Made by a program: the position numbers and the translations under genes. A DNA stretch of 37,958 nucleotides from Parcubacteria group bacterium CG1_02_58_44. Its GTDB lineage: Bacteria > Patescibacteriota > Patescibacteriia > SG8-24. Of this stretch, positions 27,304-36,146 are shown piece by piece. The notes under the pieces are model-generated. The model searched no databases, was not told where the DNA came from, and was given only the letters and a program-made list of their open reading frames with translations. Location: positions 1 through 37,958 of the forward strand of contig MNWN01000008.1 in the NCBI GenBank assembly GCA_001872545.1, in the 5' to 3' direction. Numbering within the stretch: the stretch's first letter is position 1; every line of letters starts with the position of its first letter.

Positions 27304-27815
27304 TTGTGTTGGATCGGGCCGTGGAACAGAGGCGTCAAGCCTCCACTTCGCCCGATCGCACAGACCCCTCTTAGGGGTCAATAAGTCCCCCTCGACCTGA
27401 ACGGTCGGGGCGGGTAGGCAGGGGGCTGGGACTTTCGCCAAAGGTCCACCCCCATTTTGTCCCTCTTAGGGACATAACCATTTCCCCGTCAATGGGGGAG
27501 AAAGGGAAGGGCCTCGTGGAGAGGTGCCTCTAGACGCGCCACCTGCACGCCTGATAAGTGGCAGGCGGCACCCTCTGGCCGTCGACGCAGAGGGAAACGG
27601 TGGTTCTTCGGAGCAATCAAAGACCGTCTCAGTTGTGAGTTTCCTACCGTCCACCTTGGACGAACTCACGATTGCCGCGGTCAGCATCCGAAGACCACTC
27701 ACCGGTGTCGCCTAACGTAACGGCACACTGGTGAGAAAGATCCGCGCGTACCTAAACGTGCGGAATGCGAAGTCTCACCTATCAAAAGCGTCTGCCAATT
27801 CTGGCAGGCGTTTTC
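27304..27815 (+). ncRNA. Candidate large structured ncRNA (~510 nt), class not recognised
   Basis: Own promoter and intrinsic terminator, no convincing ORF. Stems include GATCGGGC/GCCCGATC (27312/27350), ACCCCT-CTT-AGGGGT (27364-27378), TGTCCCT-CTT-AGGGACA (27458-27474), GTGGTTCTTCGGA/TCCGAAGACCAC (27600/27687), GTGAGTT/AACTCAC (27635/27663), GTCCA-CCT-TGGAC (27649-27661), CTCACCGGTGTcGCC/GGCACACTGGTGAG (27698-27735), CCGCGCGT-ACCTAA-ACGTGCGG (27742-27763). Confidence 0.8.
27784..27814 (+). terminator. Intrinsic terminator of the candidate ncRNA
   Basis: AAAAGCGTCTGCCA-ATTC-TGGCAGGCGTTTT. Confidence 0.87.
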
Positions 27816-27824
27816 AGTTATTTC

Positions 27825-27854
27825 AAAACCCCCCGGGGTTAAGTCCGGGGGTTT
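27825..27854 (-). terminator. Intrinsic terminator for the minus-strand membrane protein gene
   Basis: On the minus strand: AAACCCCCGG-ACTTAACC-CCGGGGGGTTTT. Confidence 0.65.
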
Positions 27855-27880
27855 CGATATGCAGTCTCGCAACAGGTCGG

Positions 27881-30121
27881 TCATTCTCGATCATACTCGA
27901 ATACCCAGACCCGATCGTCCTCGGTCCACCAACTGTCGGCCTCACGTTGGGCGTTCAGGATGATCTGCTGGGCCTGCCACCAGTAGTGGTCGACCACGTA
28001 GAAGGCAGTGTCGGTTCCGGTCAGATTCAGCGCCTGCAGTACGGTCGCCCGCCGGCCGAAGTCCATGTTGGCCTTGAGGAAGATCTGGTAGAGCGGCCCG
28101 CCGGTCGGTATCGGATAGAAGAAGATCTGGTCGGAGACGTTCGGATCCTTCGAGTCGAAGTATCTCTTGAAACCCAACTCGCGGATGGCCGCGGCCGAGA
28201 CCGACTGGTCGGACAGCACTACGTAGTCCGCACCGTCAGCCCGCTCGTCGATCGACTGTACGGCCTGCACGTCGGCACCGCTCGTGGACCAGCCGCGGCT
28301 GTCCTCGTACCGGTCACGGCGCGGGTAGGCCAGGTAGACGTTGGCGGTGACCGTGGCGGCCAAGAGCAGGGTCAGGCCCAGGGCCATAGTAGGGAAGCCG
28401 TGGCGGCGGATGCGGATGATGAGCCGTCCCAAGGCGTAGAGCAGCATCGGCGTCAGCACGATCAGCGTCAGGTCGGCCAGCCGGTCGGCATAGCTGGTGC
28501 GTTCGTAGGAAATCAGGAACGGGAATTGGACCCAGAGCCGCAGCAGGACGAAGTTGATCAGGAAGGCAATGGCTCCGGCGGTGAAGGCTATGGCCGTCTC
28601 GCGTTTCCTACGGCTGTCGGTCCGCCGTCCGGCCAGCCAGAGCAGGATCAGTCCGGTCAGTCCGGCCAGACCCAGCGCGGTCGTGCGGGAGGTTCGCCAG
28701 CCGTAAACGAAGTCGAGCGCTGCGGAGAACCGTCTGGTCACCAGGTCGGGCGCCTTCAGGACTTCGATGATCGCAGCCGGGGCGGAGAGCATCTCGCGGT
28801 CCAGGGTCACGTCCGTGCCGGAGAGCGCCGAGTTGAGCAGAAACAGCAGCGGCAGGGAGACGGCCGTCAGCAGGACCAGCTTGATGAAAATGGTCCAGCG
28901 CAGCTTCGGCAGACGGCGCAGTAGTCCGTCCGATACGTCGAGATAGGAGAGCGTGGCCACGAACAGGAAGAGGGGCACGCCGGCCAAAGGATGGATGACC
29001 GCGGTCGCCGCCGCCAGTACGGCAGGATAGCGATTAGGTACCGACTTGGAGACCGCCATCGGCAGGCAGGTCAGTACGGTCAGCAGGGCGAAAACGTCGG
29101 CCAGTCCCTGCGGAGTGGTCAGGACGAACGGCGCGAGCGGCAGCAGTAGCAGGCCGAGCGTCGCGCCCGCCGCCGTGTGGCTGGACCAGTTGAAGCTTCG
29201 CCGCAGCGACCAGTAGGCCAGCGGAAAGGAGAGGGCGAAGGCGAACGGCACCAGCCACCTGTCGATGTTCACCACCTGACCGCCGACCATTCGGGCGAGC
29301 ATGGTCACGAGCGCGTACTGGCCGAGGTAGTACGGCGGCTTGGGCAGCATCTCGCCGAAGCTGAAGATGTGCAGTTCGGTCGCCTGATGGATGAACGGGT
29401 CGAAGCCGAACCCGATCGAGTAGACCGAGATGGCGACGGTGGTGGCCAGAGCCGACAGTCCCATGACCAGCGGCAACGTGGGCGCACCGGAGAACCGGCC
29501 GAACGACAGGGCGAACGATCCGGAGGCGATCATGAAGACGACGATGAAGAACAGCCGAGGTACATTGTCCCAGGGCGAGCGGATCGACAGGTCAGTGGCT
29601 ACGCCGGACAGCAGGCCGAAACCGTAGGCCACCAGTGCCAGCAGGGCGACGGCCACGAGCGCTCCGATGACAGTCAACATCACTTTGGACCAGCGTCGTT
29701 GTTTGGCCTTCTTTTCTGTCGGTTTTTCTCCGGCCAGCGCGATCGTCAGTCCTTCAGTTCGCCGTCGGCCGGTCAGCAGTGTTGTGAGGGCCGGCGCGAC
29801 CAGAATGACCAGGAAGACCGACGATGCACTGAGGTCATGCAGCAGATAGACCAGACTGCCCAACACCATGGTCAGCGACAGGTGCAGTAGCGTTCCGAGC
29901 AGTGTCCGCCAGAGAGCTGTTTCTTGCGGCAGCGATTTCCAGCCGACCGTCGCGCCGAGGCCGACAAAGTAAATGACCGTCAGCAGAATTCGGGCGCCGA
30001 GCGGCAGCGGCAGCAGCAGGGACAGCAGGCCGGCCGCTGTGAATATTACGGCGAAAAAGCTATACTTTTTGTTGGAATATTTTCCCGTCATGTAGGAAAG
30101 CATAGCATATTTTTGAGCCAT
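27881..30121 (-). CDS. Large polytopic membrane protein, possible GT-C-type glycosyltransferase/polymerase
   Basis: 746 aa with many hydrophobic helices and a C-terminal soluble portion ending in a compact domain. Located in a glycan locus. Alternative start MTGKYSNKKYSF at 30091. Confidence 0.65.
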   Translation of the reverse strand: MAQKYAMLSYMTGKYSNKKYSFFAVIFTAAGLLSLLLPLPLGARILLTVIYFVGLGATVGWKSLPQETALWRTLLGTLLHLSLTMVLGSLVYLLHDLSASSVFLVILVAPALTTLLTGRRRTEGLTIALAGEKPTEKKAKQRRWSKVMLTVIGALVAVALLALVAYGFGLLSGVATDLSIRSPWDNVPRLFFIVVFMIASGSFALSFGRFSGAPTLPLVMGLSALATTVAISVYSIGFGFDPFIHQATELHIFSFGEMLPKPPYYLGQYALVTMLARMVGGQVVNIDRWLVPFAFALSFPLAYWSLRRSFNWSSHTAAGATLGLLLLPLAPFVLTTPQGLADVFALLTVLTCLPMAVSKSVPNRYPAVLAAATAVIHPLAGVPLFLFVATLSYLDVSDGLLRRLPKLRWTIFIKLVLLTAVSLPLLFLLNSALSGTDVTLDREMLSAPAAIIEVLKAPDLVTRRFSAALDFVYGWRTSRTTALGLAGLTGLILLWLAGRRTDSRRKRETAIAFTAGAIAFLINFVLLRLWVQFPFLISYERTSYADRLADLTLIVLTPMLLYALGRLIIRIRRHGFPTMALGLTLLLAATVTANVYLAYPRRDRYEDSRGWSTSGADVQAVQSIDERADGADYVVLSDQSVSAAAIRELGFKRYFDSKDPNVSDQIFFYPIPTGGPLYQIFLKANMDFGRRATVLQALNLTGTDTAFYVVDHYWWQAQQIILNAQREADSWWTEDDRVWVFEYDRE

Positions 30122-30707
30122 GTCGGACGACAGGTGGAACGAAAAAATCAGGCTCCTGCCGCACGACAGGATCTATGCCCGGACGCTGGATGCGCTGATG
30201 CCGCGCTGGATAGTGCCGAACCACGTGACGGTGCTGCGCTTTTTTTTGATTGCGCCGGTGGTCTATCTGCTGTACGTCGGCAACTATTCTTGGGGCGTGC
30301 CGCTGTTTTTGTTTGCCGCACTGACCGACGCGTTGGACGGTTCGATGGCCAGGGTCCGTCGGAAGATCACCAGGTGGGGGATCGTCTATGATCCTTTGGC
30401 CGACAAGCTGCTGATCGGTTCGGTGCTGTTTCTGATCGTGCTGCGTCACATTAACTTCTACCTCGGCTTGGGGCTGCTGCTGGTCGAAAGTCTGATGATC
30501 ATCGGAGGTTGGATGATGTGGCGTCGAGGCATTGTTCAGCCGGCCAACTTCTTCGGAAAGCTCAAGATGGTGGCCGAGGTGGTGGGTATCATGCTGCTCC
30601 TGATCGCGCTCTGGCTCGACATGAGCCTGTTCGTCGACTTGTCGAACGGCACTCTGAGCGTCGCCCTGGTCGTGGCCATCGTCAGTCTGCTGTCCAGGCT
30701 CTACTAG
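30120..30707 (+). CDS. CDP-alcohol phosphatidyltransferase family protein
   Basis: CDP-OH-P motif DALDGSMARVRRKITRWGIVYDPLADK, several TMs. Confidence 0.9.
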   Translation: MSDDRWNEKIRLLPHDRIYARTLDALMPRWIVPNHVTVLRFFLIAPVVYLLYVGNYSWGVPLFLFAALTDALDGSMARVRRKITRWGIVYDPLADKLLIGSVLFLIVLRHINFYLGLGLLLVESLMIIGGWMMWRRGIVQPANFFGKLKMVAEVVGIMLLLIALWLDMSLFVDLSNGTLSVALVVAIVSLLSRLY

Positions 30708-30710
30708 AAT

Positions 30711-32399
30711 ATGACCTTACTCAGGAAAAACTTGCTGCTGACGGTGTCGGGACTGGCCTTGGCGGTCATTTTCTTTTTTGCCTATTCGTTTCTGGGTCTG
30801 TCCGTGCCTAACGTTTACAATTCGCCGGACGAGAACGCCAACGCGGTCTTCGCCCGCCAGTTCGCCGCTGACGGTCGGCTGTATCGGGTCGACGAGCTGA
30901 ATCTGCGGACCGGACTCGAGGGTCTGGTACATCCGCGCAGCGTCAGGGTAGTCGGCGGCTTTCAGGTTCCGGGCGGATTCCTAGGGCTACCGGTCATGTT
31001 CGGTCTGGCGATCAGGGTCTTCGGGTCCGCCAGCCTGCCGTTCGTTACTCCGGTCCTGGCCCTGCTGGGTGCGTTGGCTTGGGGCTGCCTGCTGGGCTGG
31101 CTGTTCGGCCGTCGGGTCGGGATGTTCGGCGGGCTGCTGCTGCTGGTCAATCCGGTCTGGTGGTATTGGGCGGCCCGATCCCTGATGCCGAACGTGGCCT
31201 TCTGCTCGCTGCTGCTTTTGGCCGTGACGTTCGTCGTCTGGGCGCCGTTCTTCAGGGTGGCCGAACGTCGCTGTCGCGACGGCTGGCGTCTGCTGCGGCA
31301 GGCCGACGGCGCATTGGCCGGAATGTTCTTGGGTCTGGCCCTGGCCGTCAGGCCGGTCGAGCTGTACTGGATAGTCCTGGCCGTCATGGTTTTGGCGGTC
31401 GTCTATCGTAGATCGATACCTTGGAGCCGTGTCGCAGTCGCCGGCGCTTTTTGTCTGCTGACTCTGGCTCCGTTTCTGATCCTGAACCAGAGCCTCTACG
31501 GCCATTGGCTGATGAGCGGCTACGGTGACGTGGGGGTTGGCGTATCGGAGACGACACAGGGCGGACTGGGGGCGCGTCTGCTCGGACCGTTGCGTCCGTG
31601 GCTGTTCCCGCTCGGTTTCGTACCGCGTCTGGCATTGGCCAACTTTTGGACCTATGGGGTGAAGTTTTTCTGGTGGTGGTCGGCGCTCTCGGTGCTGTCC
31701 GGCGCTTACCTGCTGCTTCGACGCCGGAACAGGACGTGTTCGGTCGAGCGGTCCCGTCGGATCAGGTCGTTTCTGATCGTCGCGGCGGCGGTGACTGGTT
31801 GGTTAATCCTCTTCTACGGCAGCTGGCCGGTCCAGGACAATCCTGACCCGTCGGCCGTGACCGTCGGTTCGTCGTACCTGCGCTATTGGCTGCCGACCTT
31901 CGTCCTGTCGACTGCACCCTTGGCCGCAGCGTTCGACTGCCTGCTGTCCAGGCGGTTTTCTTGGTGGAGGTCGGCGGCGGTCTGGACGATGCTGCTGGCG
32001 ACAGCGGTCGTCTCGGCGGCGGCGGTGTTCGGGTCGGCACAGGAAGGACTGTCGGCGGTCCGTTCCAGTCTGGTCGGCTATCGTTCCGACGTCAGAACAG
32101 TCCTTTCTCTGACCGGGAGCGATGCCCTGATCATCGTCGATCGGGCCGACAAGACGATCTATCCGTATCGGTCGGTGATAAGTCCGTTGCGCAGCGAGCA
32201 GACCTACGAGGCCCTGCCTGTCGCGGCGGCGGCCCGGCCGCTCTACTATTACGGCCTGACTTTTCCGCTGAAGGACCTGGATTGGTTTCGTGCGAACAGG
32301 CTGGTTCCTCATGGCCTTGACATGGAGGCCGTTCAGGAACTCGGACAGAACACGCTCTATCGAATTTTCCGTACCTACTCGGCTGGCGGTACGGACTAG
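30711..32399 (+). CDS. Polytopic membrane protein, GT-C/PMT-like
   Basis: 562 aa with an early loop acidic motif (VYNSPDENANAVFARQFAADG) and many TMs, C-terminal soluble tail. Confidence 0.6.
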   Translation: MTLLRKNLLLTVSGLALAVIFFFAYSFLGLSVPNVYNSPDENANAVFARQFAADGRLYRVDELNLRTGLEGLVHPRSVRVVGGFQVPGGFLGLPVMFGLAIRVFGSASLPFVTPVLALLGALAWGCLLGWLFGRRVGMFGGLLLLVNPVWWYWAARSLMPNVAFCSLLLLAVTFVVWAPFFRVAERRCRDGWRLLRQADGALAGMFLGLALAVRPVELYWIVLAVMVLAVVYRRSIPWSRVAVAGAFCLLTLAPFLILNQSLYGHWLMSGYGDVGVGVSETTQGGLGARLLGPLRPWLFPLGFVPRLALANFWTYGVKFFWWWSALSVLSGAYLLLRRRNRTCSVERSRRIRSFLIVAAAVTGWLILFYGSWPVQDNPDPSAVTVGSSYLRYWLPTFVLSTAPLAAAFDCLLSRRFSWWRSAAVWTMLLATAVVSAAAVFGSAQEGLSAVRSSLVGYRSDVRTVLSLTGSDALIIVDRADKTIYPYRSVISPLRSEQTYEALPVAAAARPLYYYGLTFPLKDLDWFRANRLVPHGLDMEAVQELGQNTLYRIFRTYSAGGTD

Positions 32400-32411
32400 C
32401 GGTACCTAAAG

Positions 32412-33959
32412 ATGTCGACACGACTGAAAGTGAACAGGATGTTCGCCTGGGGAATCAGGCTCGCTGCAGCATTGGCGGTCGCAGCAGTTTTTGTCCATGT
32501 GGTCTTCACTGCCGCCTCTCCGGACGGCTATCTGACCGTGACCACCGATCTCAGGAGTCCATCGGCCTTCGTTTCCTACCCTAAGCCGATAGGCCGCCTG
32601 CACCTGGATGACGGCTCGCCCTTTCGTCTGATCGGCAGTCCGGTCTACCTTGACCTGAAGCCGCCGTCACCCTTCGAGACGGTTACCGTGCGTGCCGAAT
32701 ACGTCAACCGCGGGCAACCGCTCGTCGAAATCGGCGCGCTGTCCAACCGGTTGGACAGCCAATACGACATGAGGTCGGTCGAGAACCGGTTGGTGGACTC
32801 TCTCAACTGGTCACGGCTGTCGAGCGGCCGCCTGAACCTGCTGCAGAGGAACAGGACTTACGCCACGTTGGACGACTTCCTGGCCGACCCGCCGAACGTT
32901 TCGCGGGTGGCCACGTACCGGACCGGGCTCAGCTGGCCGTACCGGCCGGAAGGCATGCCGTCCGATCAGCCGAAGACTCGCGTCGTATCGCTGCGCGGAC
33001 ACCATCGCATATTGACCTACACTGCAGGCGAGACACTGTCCTTCAGTTTCGTGGTTCACGACATGAACCGTCAGTCGGGAGCCGATCCGGTCACGCTGTC
33101 GGTATTCCGTGAGGGTCAGGAGACGGCAGTGGCACGTACTGTACTGGCCGACGACGGAAACACTGCCGACGACCAGGGGTCTTCGCCGCTGCGGACGGTG
33201 GCCGTGTCGGTGGCCAGCCCGACACCGGGACTGTACCGTATCGAGTTCACCGCATCCGACGATGTCTTCATCCGTGAGCTGACTACCCGTCAGTCCAAGT
33301 TCGTCTTTCTTGGGCGCCTTTACTTGGGCGACCATGTCGGCTACAGCGACCTGACCCTGCCGCTCGACGTACTGGCCGGAGGCAATACGCTGACGGTTCG
33401 GACCGCCCACACCGAAGGGCTGCAGACGATCGTCGTCGACGGTCGGCCGTTCGAGGTACAGGAAACCAATGTCCGTCAGGACGTGCGGTTGGGGCAGGTC
33501 GGACGGCCAGTGGAGGTGCATTTGCCGCGGCGTGACATCCTGCTTGAGACCGGCGGCGTGTTCGCCCTCAGCGAGGAAGACTATTTTCAGCCCCTACCTG
33601 TCGAGCTTGACTGGCACATGACTTCTGATGACTTGGATTCGGCCGGTATCGATTTCATACTGACAGAATACGAATTTCCGGAGCTGAAAGGCGGCCTGAC
33701 TGCAGCCAGGACCACCTTCGACTTCGACAGGTTGGCGCAGACCGAGGACGGCGCCTACCGTTTTGCCCTTTCCGCACCGGGCCTGAGTTTGACCGAGAAC
33801 GACCTGCGCCTGAAGTCCGTGACTTTCATCCTGCATCGCCCCAAGACGGACTGGCTGACCGGCCTGCGACGTTTCTGGAAAGGTACCGGCGACGACCTGT
33901 CCGGATCTGAGTCGATCATCCTGACGCACGGGTCGAGCTTCGGTGAGGAAGTGCAGTAG
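32412..33959 (+). CDS. Hypothetical membrane-anchored exported beta-rich protein
   Basis: 515 aa, single N-terminal TM (FAWGIRLAAALAVAAVFVHVVFTA) and a long extracytoplasmic region. No family recognised. Confidence 0.65.
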   Translation: MSTRLKVNRMFAWGIRLAAALAVAAVFVHVVFTAASPDGYLTVTTDLRSPSAFVSYPKPIGRLHLDDGSPFRLIGSPVYLDLKPPSPFETVTVRAEYVNRGQPLVEIGALSNRLDSQYDMRSVENRLVDSLNWSRLSSGRLNLLQRNRTYATLDDFLADPPNVSRVATYRTGLSWPYRPEGMPSDQPKTRVVSLRGHHRILTYTAGETLSFSFVVHDMNRQSGADPVTLSVFREGQETAVARTVLADDGNTADDQGSSPLRTVAVSVASPTPGLYRIEFTASDDVFIRELTTRQSKFVFLGRLYLGDHVGYSDLTLPLDVLAGGNTLTVRTAHTEGLQTIVVDGRPFEVQETNVRQDVRLGQVGRPVEVHLPRRDILLETGGVFALSEEDYFQPLPVELDWHMTSDDLDSAGIDFILTEYEFPELKGGLTAARTTFDFDRLAQTEDGAYRFALSAPGLSLTENDLRLKSVTFILHRPKTDWLTGLRRFWKGTGDDLSGSESIILTHGSSFGEEVQ

Positions 33960-33987
33960 AGCGACGTCGGTAACGTGATCTTATAAG

Positions 33988-34401
33988 ATGGCCTTCAAGC
34001 GAATCAGAAAAGTTGTTCATCGTTCGGTCCTGCCGTACCTTGCCGATATCGGTCGGGTTGGTCTTACGGTTTTGACGATCGTGATCCTGTCCGGAGCTGC
34101 GGTCGAGACCGTGCGTCCGGGAATGGTCTTCAACCTGATGGCGCCGCAGGCACTGGTCGGGCTGCTGATTCTGGCCGGCGGACTGTCGCTGCTGGTTCCG
34201 GCCGCACCATACAGCATTCGGAGACGGCTCGCCTTCGCTGCAGTCGGTCTGGTGGCGGCCGGCGGCATTTGGCGGTTGGTCTGGGACTATCTCCAGTCTA
34301 CCGGTAGCGATCGGACCCCCCTGACCGTGGCGGCCGTAGGCATGACCGTTCTGGTCTTCGCGGCGGCTTTGAGGACCGGTCGCAGAACCGTTAAAAAATA
34401 A
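33988..34401 (+). CDS. Small multi-TM hypothetical membrane protein
   Basis: 137 aa with about four hydrophobic segments and a basic C-terminus. Confidence 0.6.
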   Translation: MAFKRIRKVVHRSVLPYLADIGRVGLTVLTIVILSGAAVETVRPGMVFNLMAPQALVGLLILAGGLSLLVPAAPYSIRRRLAFAAVGLVAAGGIWRLVWDYLQSTGSDRTPLTVAAVGMTVLVFAAALRTGRRTVKK

Positions 34402-34412
34402 CTGACATCCAT

Positions 34413-34823
34413 ATGTCCGACTGCCTATTCTGCAAGATCGCCAGCGGCGAGATGAGCTCGCATTGCGTTTACGATGATGACACCGTCATGTCCTTTCTGG
34501 ATATCCAGCCGTCCAGTCCGGGGCATTTGCTGGTGATTCCCAAGAGGCACAGCACTGACTTTTTGGATGTGCATTCGGAAGAGCTACAGAGCATATTCGT
34601 GGCCGTCCAGTCGCTCGGTCGGGCAGTCGAGTCGGCGACCGGAGCCCAAGGTTTCAATATCATGGTCAATAAGGGTGCGGCCGCCGGTCAGATGATTTTC
34701 CATACCCATATACACATAATTCCGCGCTTTACGGGCGACGGTCTGCGTCATTGGCCGAAGATCGAGATGGACGACATTCAGTTGGGCGAGCTGTCCGTCA
34801 AGATCAGGTCCAGCCTCAAATAG
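34413..34823 (+). CDS. HIT family protein
   Basis: SDCLFCKIASGE...SPGHLLVIPKRH...GQMIFHTHIHIIPRF (HxHxH motif). Confidence 0.93.
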   Translation: MSDCLFCKIASGEMSSHCVYDDDTVMSFLDIQPSSPGHLLVIPKRHSTDFLDVHSEELQSIFVAVQSLGRAVESATGAQGFNIMVNKGAAAGQMIFHTHIHIIPRFTGDGLRHWPKIEMDDIQLGELSVKIRSSLK

Positions 34824-34849
34824 GTAGATTTTTCCAGTTCAGGTTCGGA

Positions 34850-34874
34850 CGGCTCCGGTTGTGGGGCCGTTTTT
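34850..34874 (+). terminator. Intrinsic terminator after the HIT gene
   Basis: CGGCTCC-GGTTGT-GGGGCCG-TTTTT. Confidence 0.75.
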
Positions 34875-35072
34875 ATCCGCATCTTGAACCGATATATTGG
34901 CCCAGAGCGGTCTCGAATTATAAACTGTAGCGATGACATGAGATTGCTTGTGGATAAAATTGTACGGTCCGGCTGTTATGGTTAGTTAGAATTCAACGAA
35001 TAGCCGGCTACGATTACGTCAGCAATGAGACTTTTTTGGTAATTCCTACTTTCTTACACCTAACGTCCCACC

Positions 35073-36119
35073 ATGAAAAAGATCCTAGTGACTGGCGGTG
35101 CCGGCTTCATCGGTTCGTCTTTCCTACGTTACCTGCTGCGGGAGCACGATGACGTGCGGGTAGTGAACTACGACAAGCTGACTTACTGCGGCAATCTCGA
35201 GAACCTTAGGGACATCGAGAAGGATCCGCGCTATTCGTTCGTGAAGGGTGACATCTGCGATATGGAGCAGGTTCTTGAGGCACTTGGCGACGATACTGAC
35301 GTTGTGGTCAACTATGCGGCCGAATCGCACGTCGACCGTAGCGTACTCGACCCGACCGTCTTCGTCAGCAACAACGTGCTGGGTACGCAGGTGATGCTCG
35401 AGGCCTGTCGACGCCGTGAGGTGCCGCGCTTTCATCAGATCTCGACCGACGAGGTGTTCGGCGAGATCGGTCTCGATGAGGATCGGGCCTTCAAGGAGGG
35501 TGACGTCTATCTTCCCAAGTCGCCTTACAGTGCCTCAAAGGCCGCCTCGAATCACGTCGTCCGCGCCTATCATCATACTTTCGGTTTGCCGGTCACCATC
35601 AGCTACTGCTGCAACAATTACGGTCCCTATCAGTTTCCGGAGAAGCTGATTCCGCTCTTTGTCACGAATGCCATGGAAGACCGTCCGCTGCCGCTCTTCA
35701 GGAGCAGTCAGAACACCAGGGAGTGGATTCACGCCGACGACCACAGTGCGGCGGTGGATGTCATCCTGGAACGGGGTCGGATGGGCGAGTCCTACAACAT
35801 CGGCACCGGGGTCGAGAGGTCGGTCGAACAGATCACCGACCTGATCCTTGATATCTTGGGTAAGCCATCCTCCCTCAAGACCTACGTGCCGGATCGGCCG
35901 GGACACGACTCGCGTTATCTGGTCGATTCGACCAAAATACGGACAGAGCTAGGTTGGGAGCCGAAGATCGGGTTCAATGAGGGGATCAGGCAGACGGTCG
36001 AGTGGTACCGGGGCAATCCGGATTGGTGGCAGCGGGTGAAGTCCGGCGCTTACCAGGATTACTATCGTCAGTATTATTCCGAAACGCTGAAGGACGAGGC
36101 TGTCAGAACGACCGTCTGA
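35073..36119 (+). CDS. rfbB: dTDP-glucose 4,6-dehydratase
   Basis: KILVTGGAGFIGSSFLRYLL, NYDKLTYCGNLENL, STDEVFGEIG, YSASKAASNHVVRAYHHTFGLPV, NNYGPYQFPEKLIPLF, REWIHADDH. Confidence 0.94.
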   Translation: MKKILVTGGAGFIGSSFLRYLLREHDDVRVVNYDKLTYCGNLENLRDIEKDPRYSFVKGDICDMEQVLEALGDDTDVVVNYAAESHVDRSVLDPTVFVSNNVLGTQVMLEACRRREVPRFHQISTDEVFGEIGLDEDRAFKEGDVYLPKSPYSASKAASNHVVRAYHHTFGLPVTISYCCNNYGPYQFPEKLIPLFVTNAMEDRPLPLFRSSQNTREWIHADDHSAAVDVILERGRMGESYNIGTGVERSVEQITDLILDILGKPSSLKTYVPDRPGHDSRYLVDSTKIRTELGWEPKIGFNEGIRQTVEWYRGNPDWWQRVKSGAYQDYYRQYYSETLKDEAVRTTV

Positions 36120-36146
36120 CAGGTCGTGTCTGTCGTGATGTAGGTT

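Noticed and set aside
27524-27715. 63-aa ORF inside the candidate ncRNA
   Set aside because: Short, no convincing RBS, runs through strongly paired RNA segments, no recognisable domain. Kept as non-coding unless homologs show codon conservation.
27304-27815. RNase P RNA or tmRNA
   Set aside because: No GAGGAAAGTCCGGGC/ACAGAA-type RNase P core, and no tRNA-like acceptor/T-arm ends or tag reading frame typical of tmRNA. This was by eye only, so a covariance-model scan is still needed.
27731-28924. 397-aa plus-strand ORF overlapping the end of the ncRNA
   Set aside because: Mostly antisense to the 746-aa membrane protein and it crosses the ncRNA terminator. Low-complexity Gln/Arg/Gly-rich translation.
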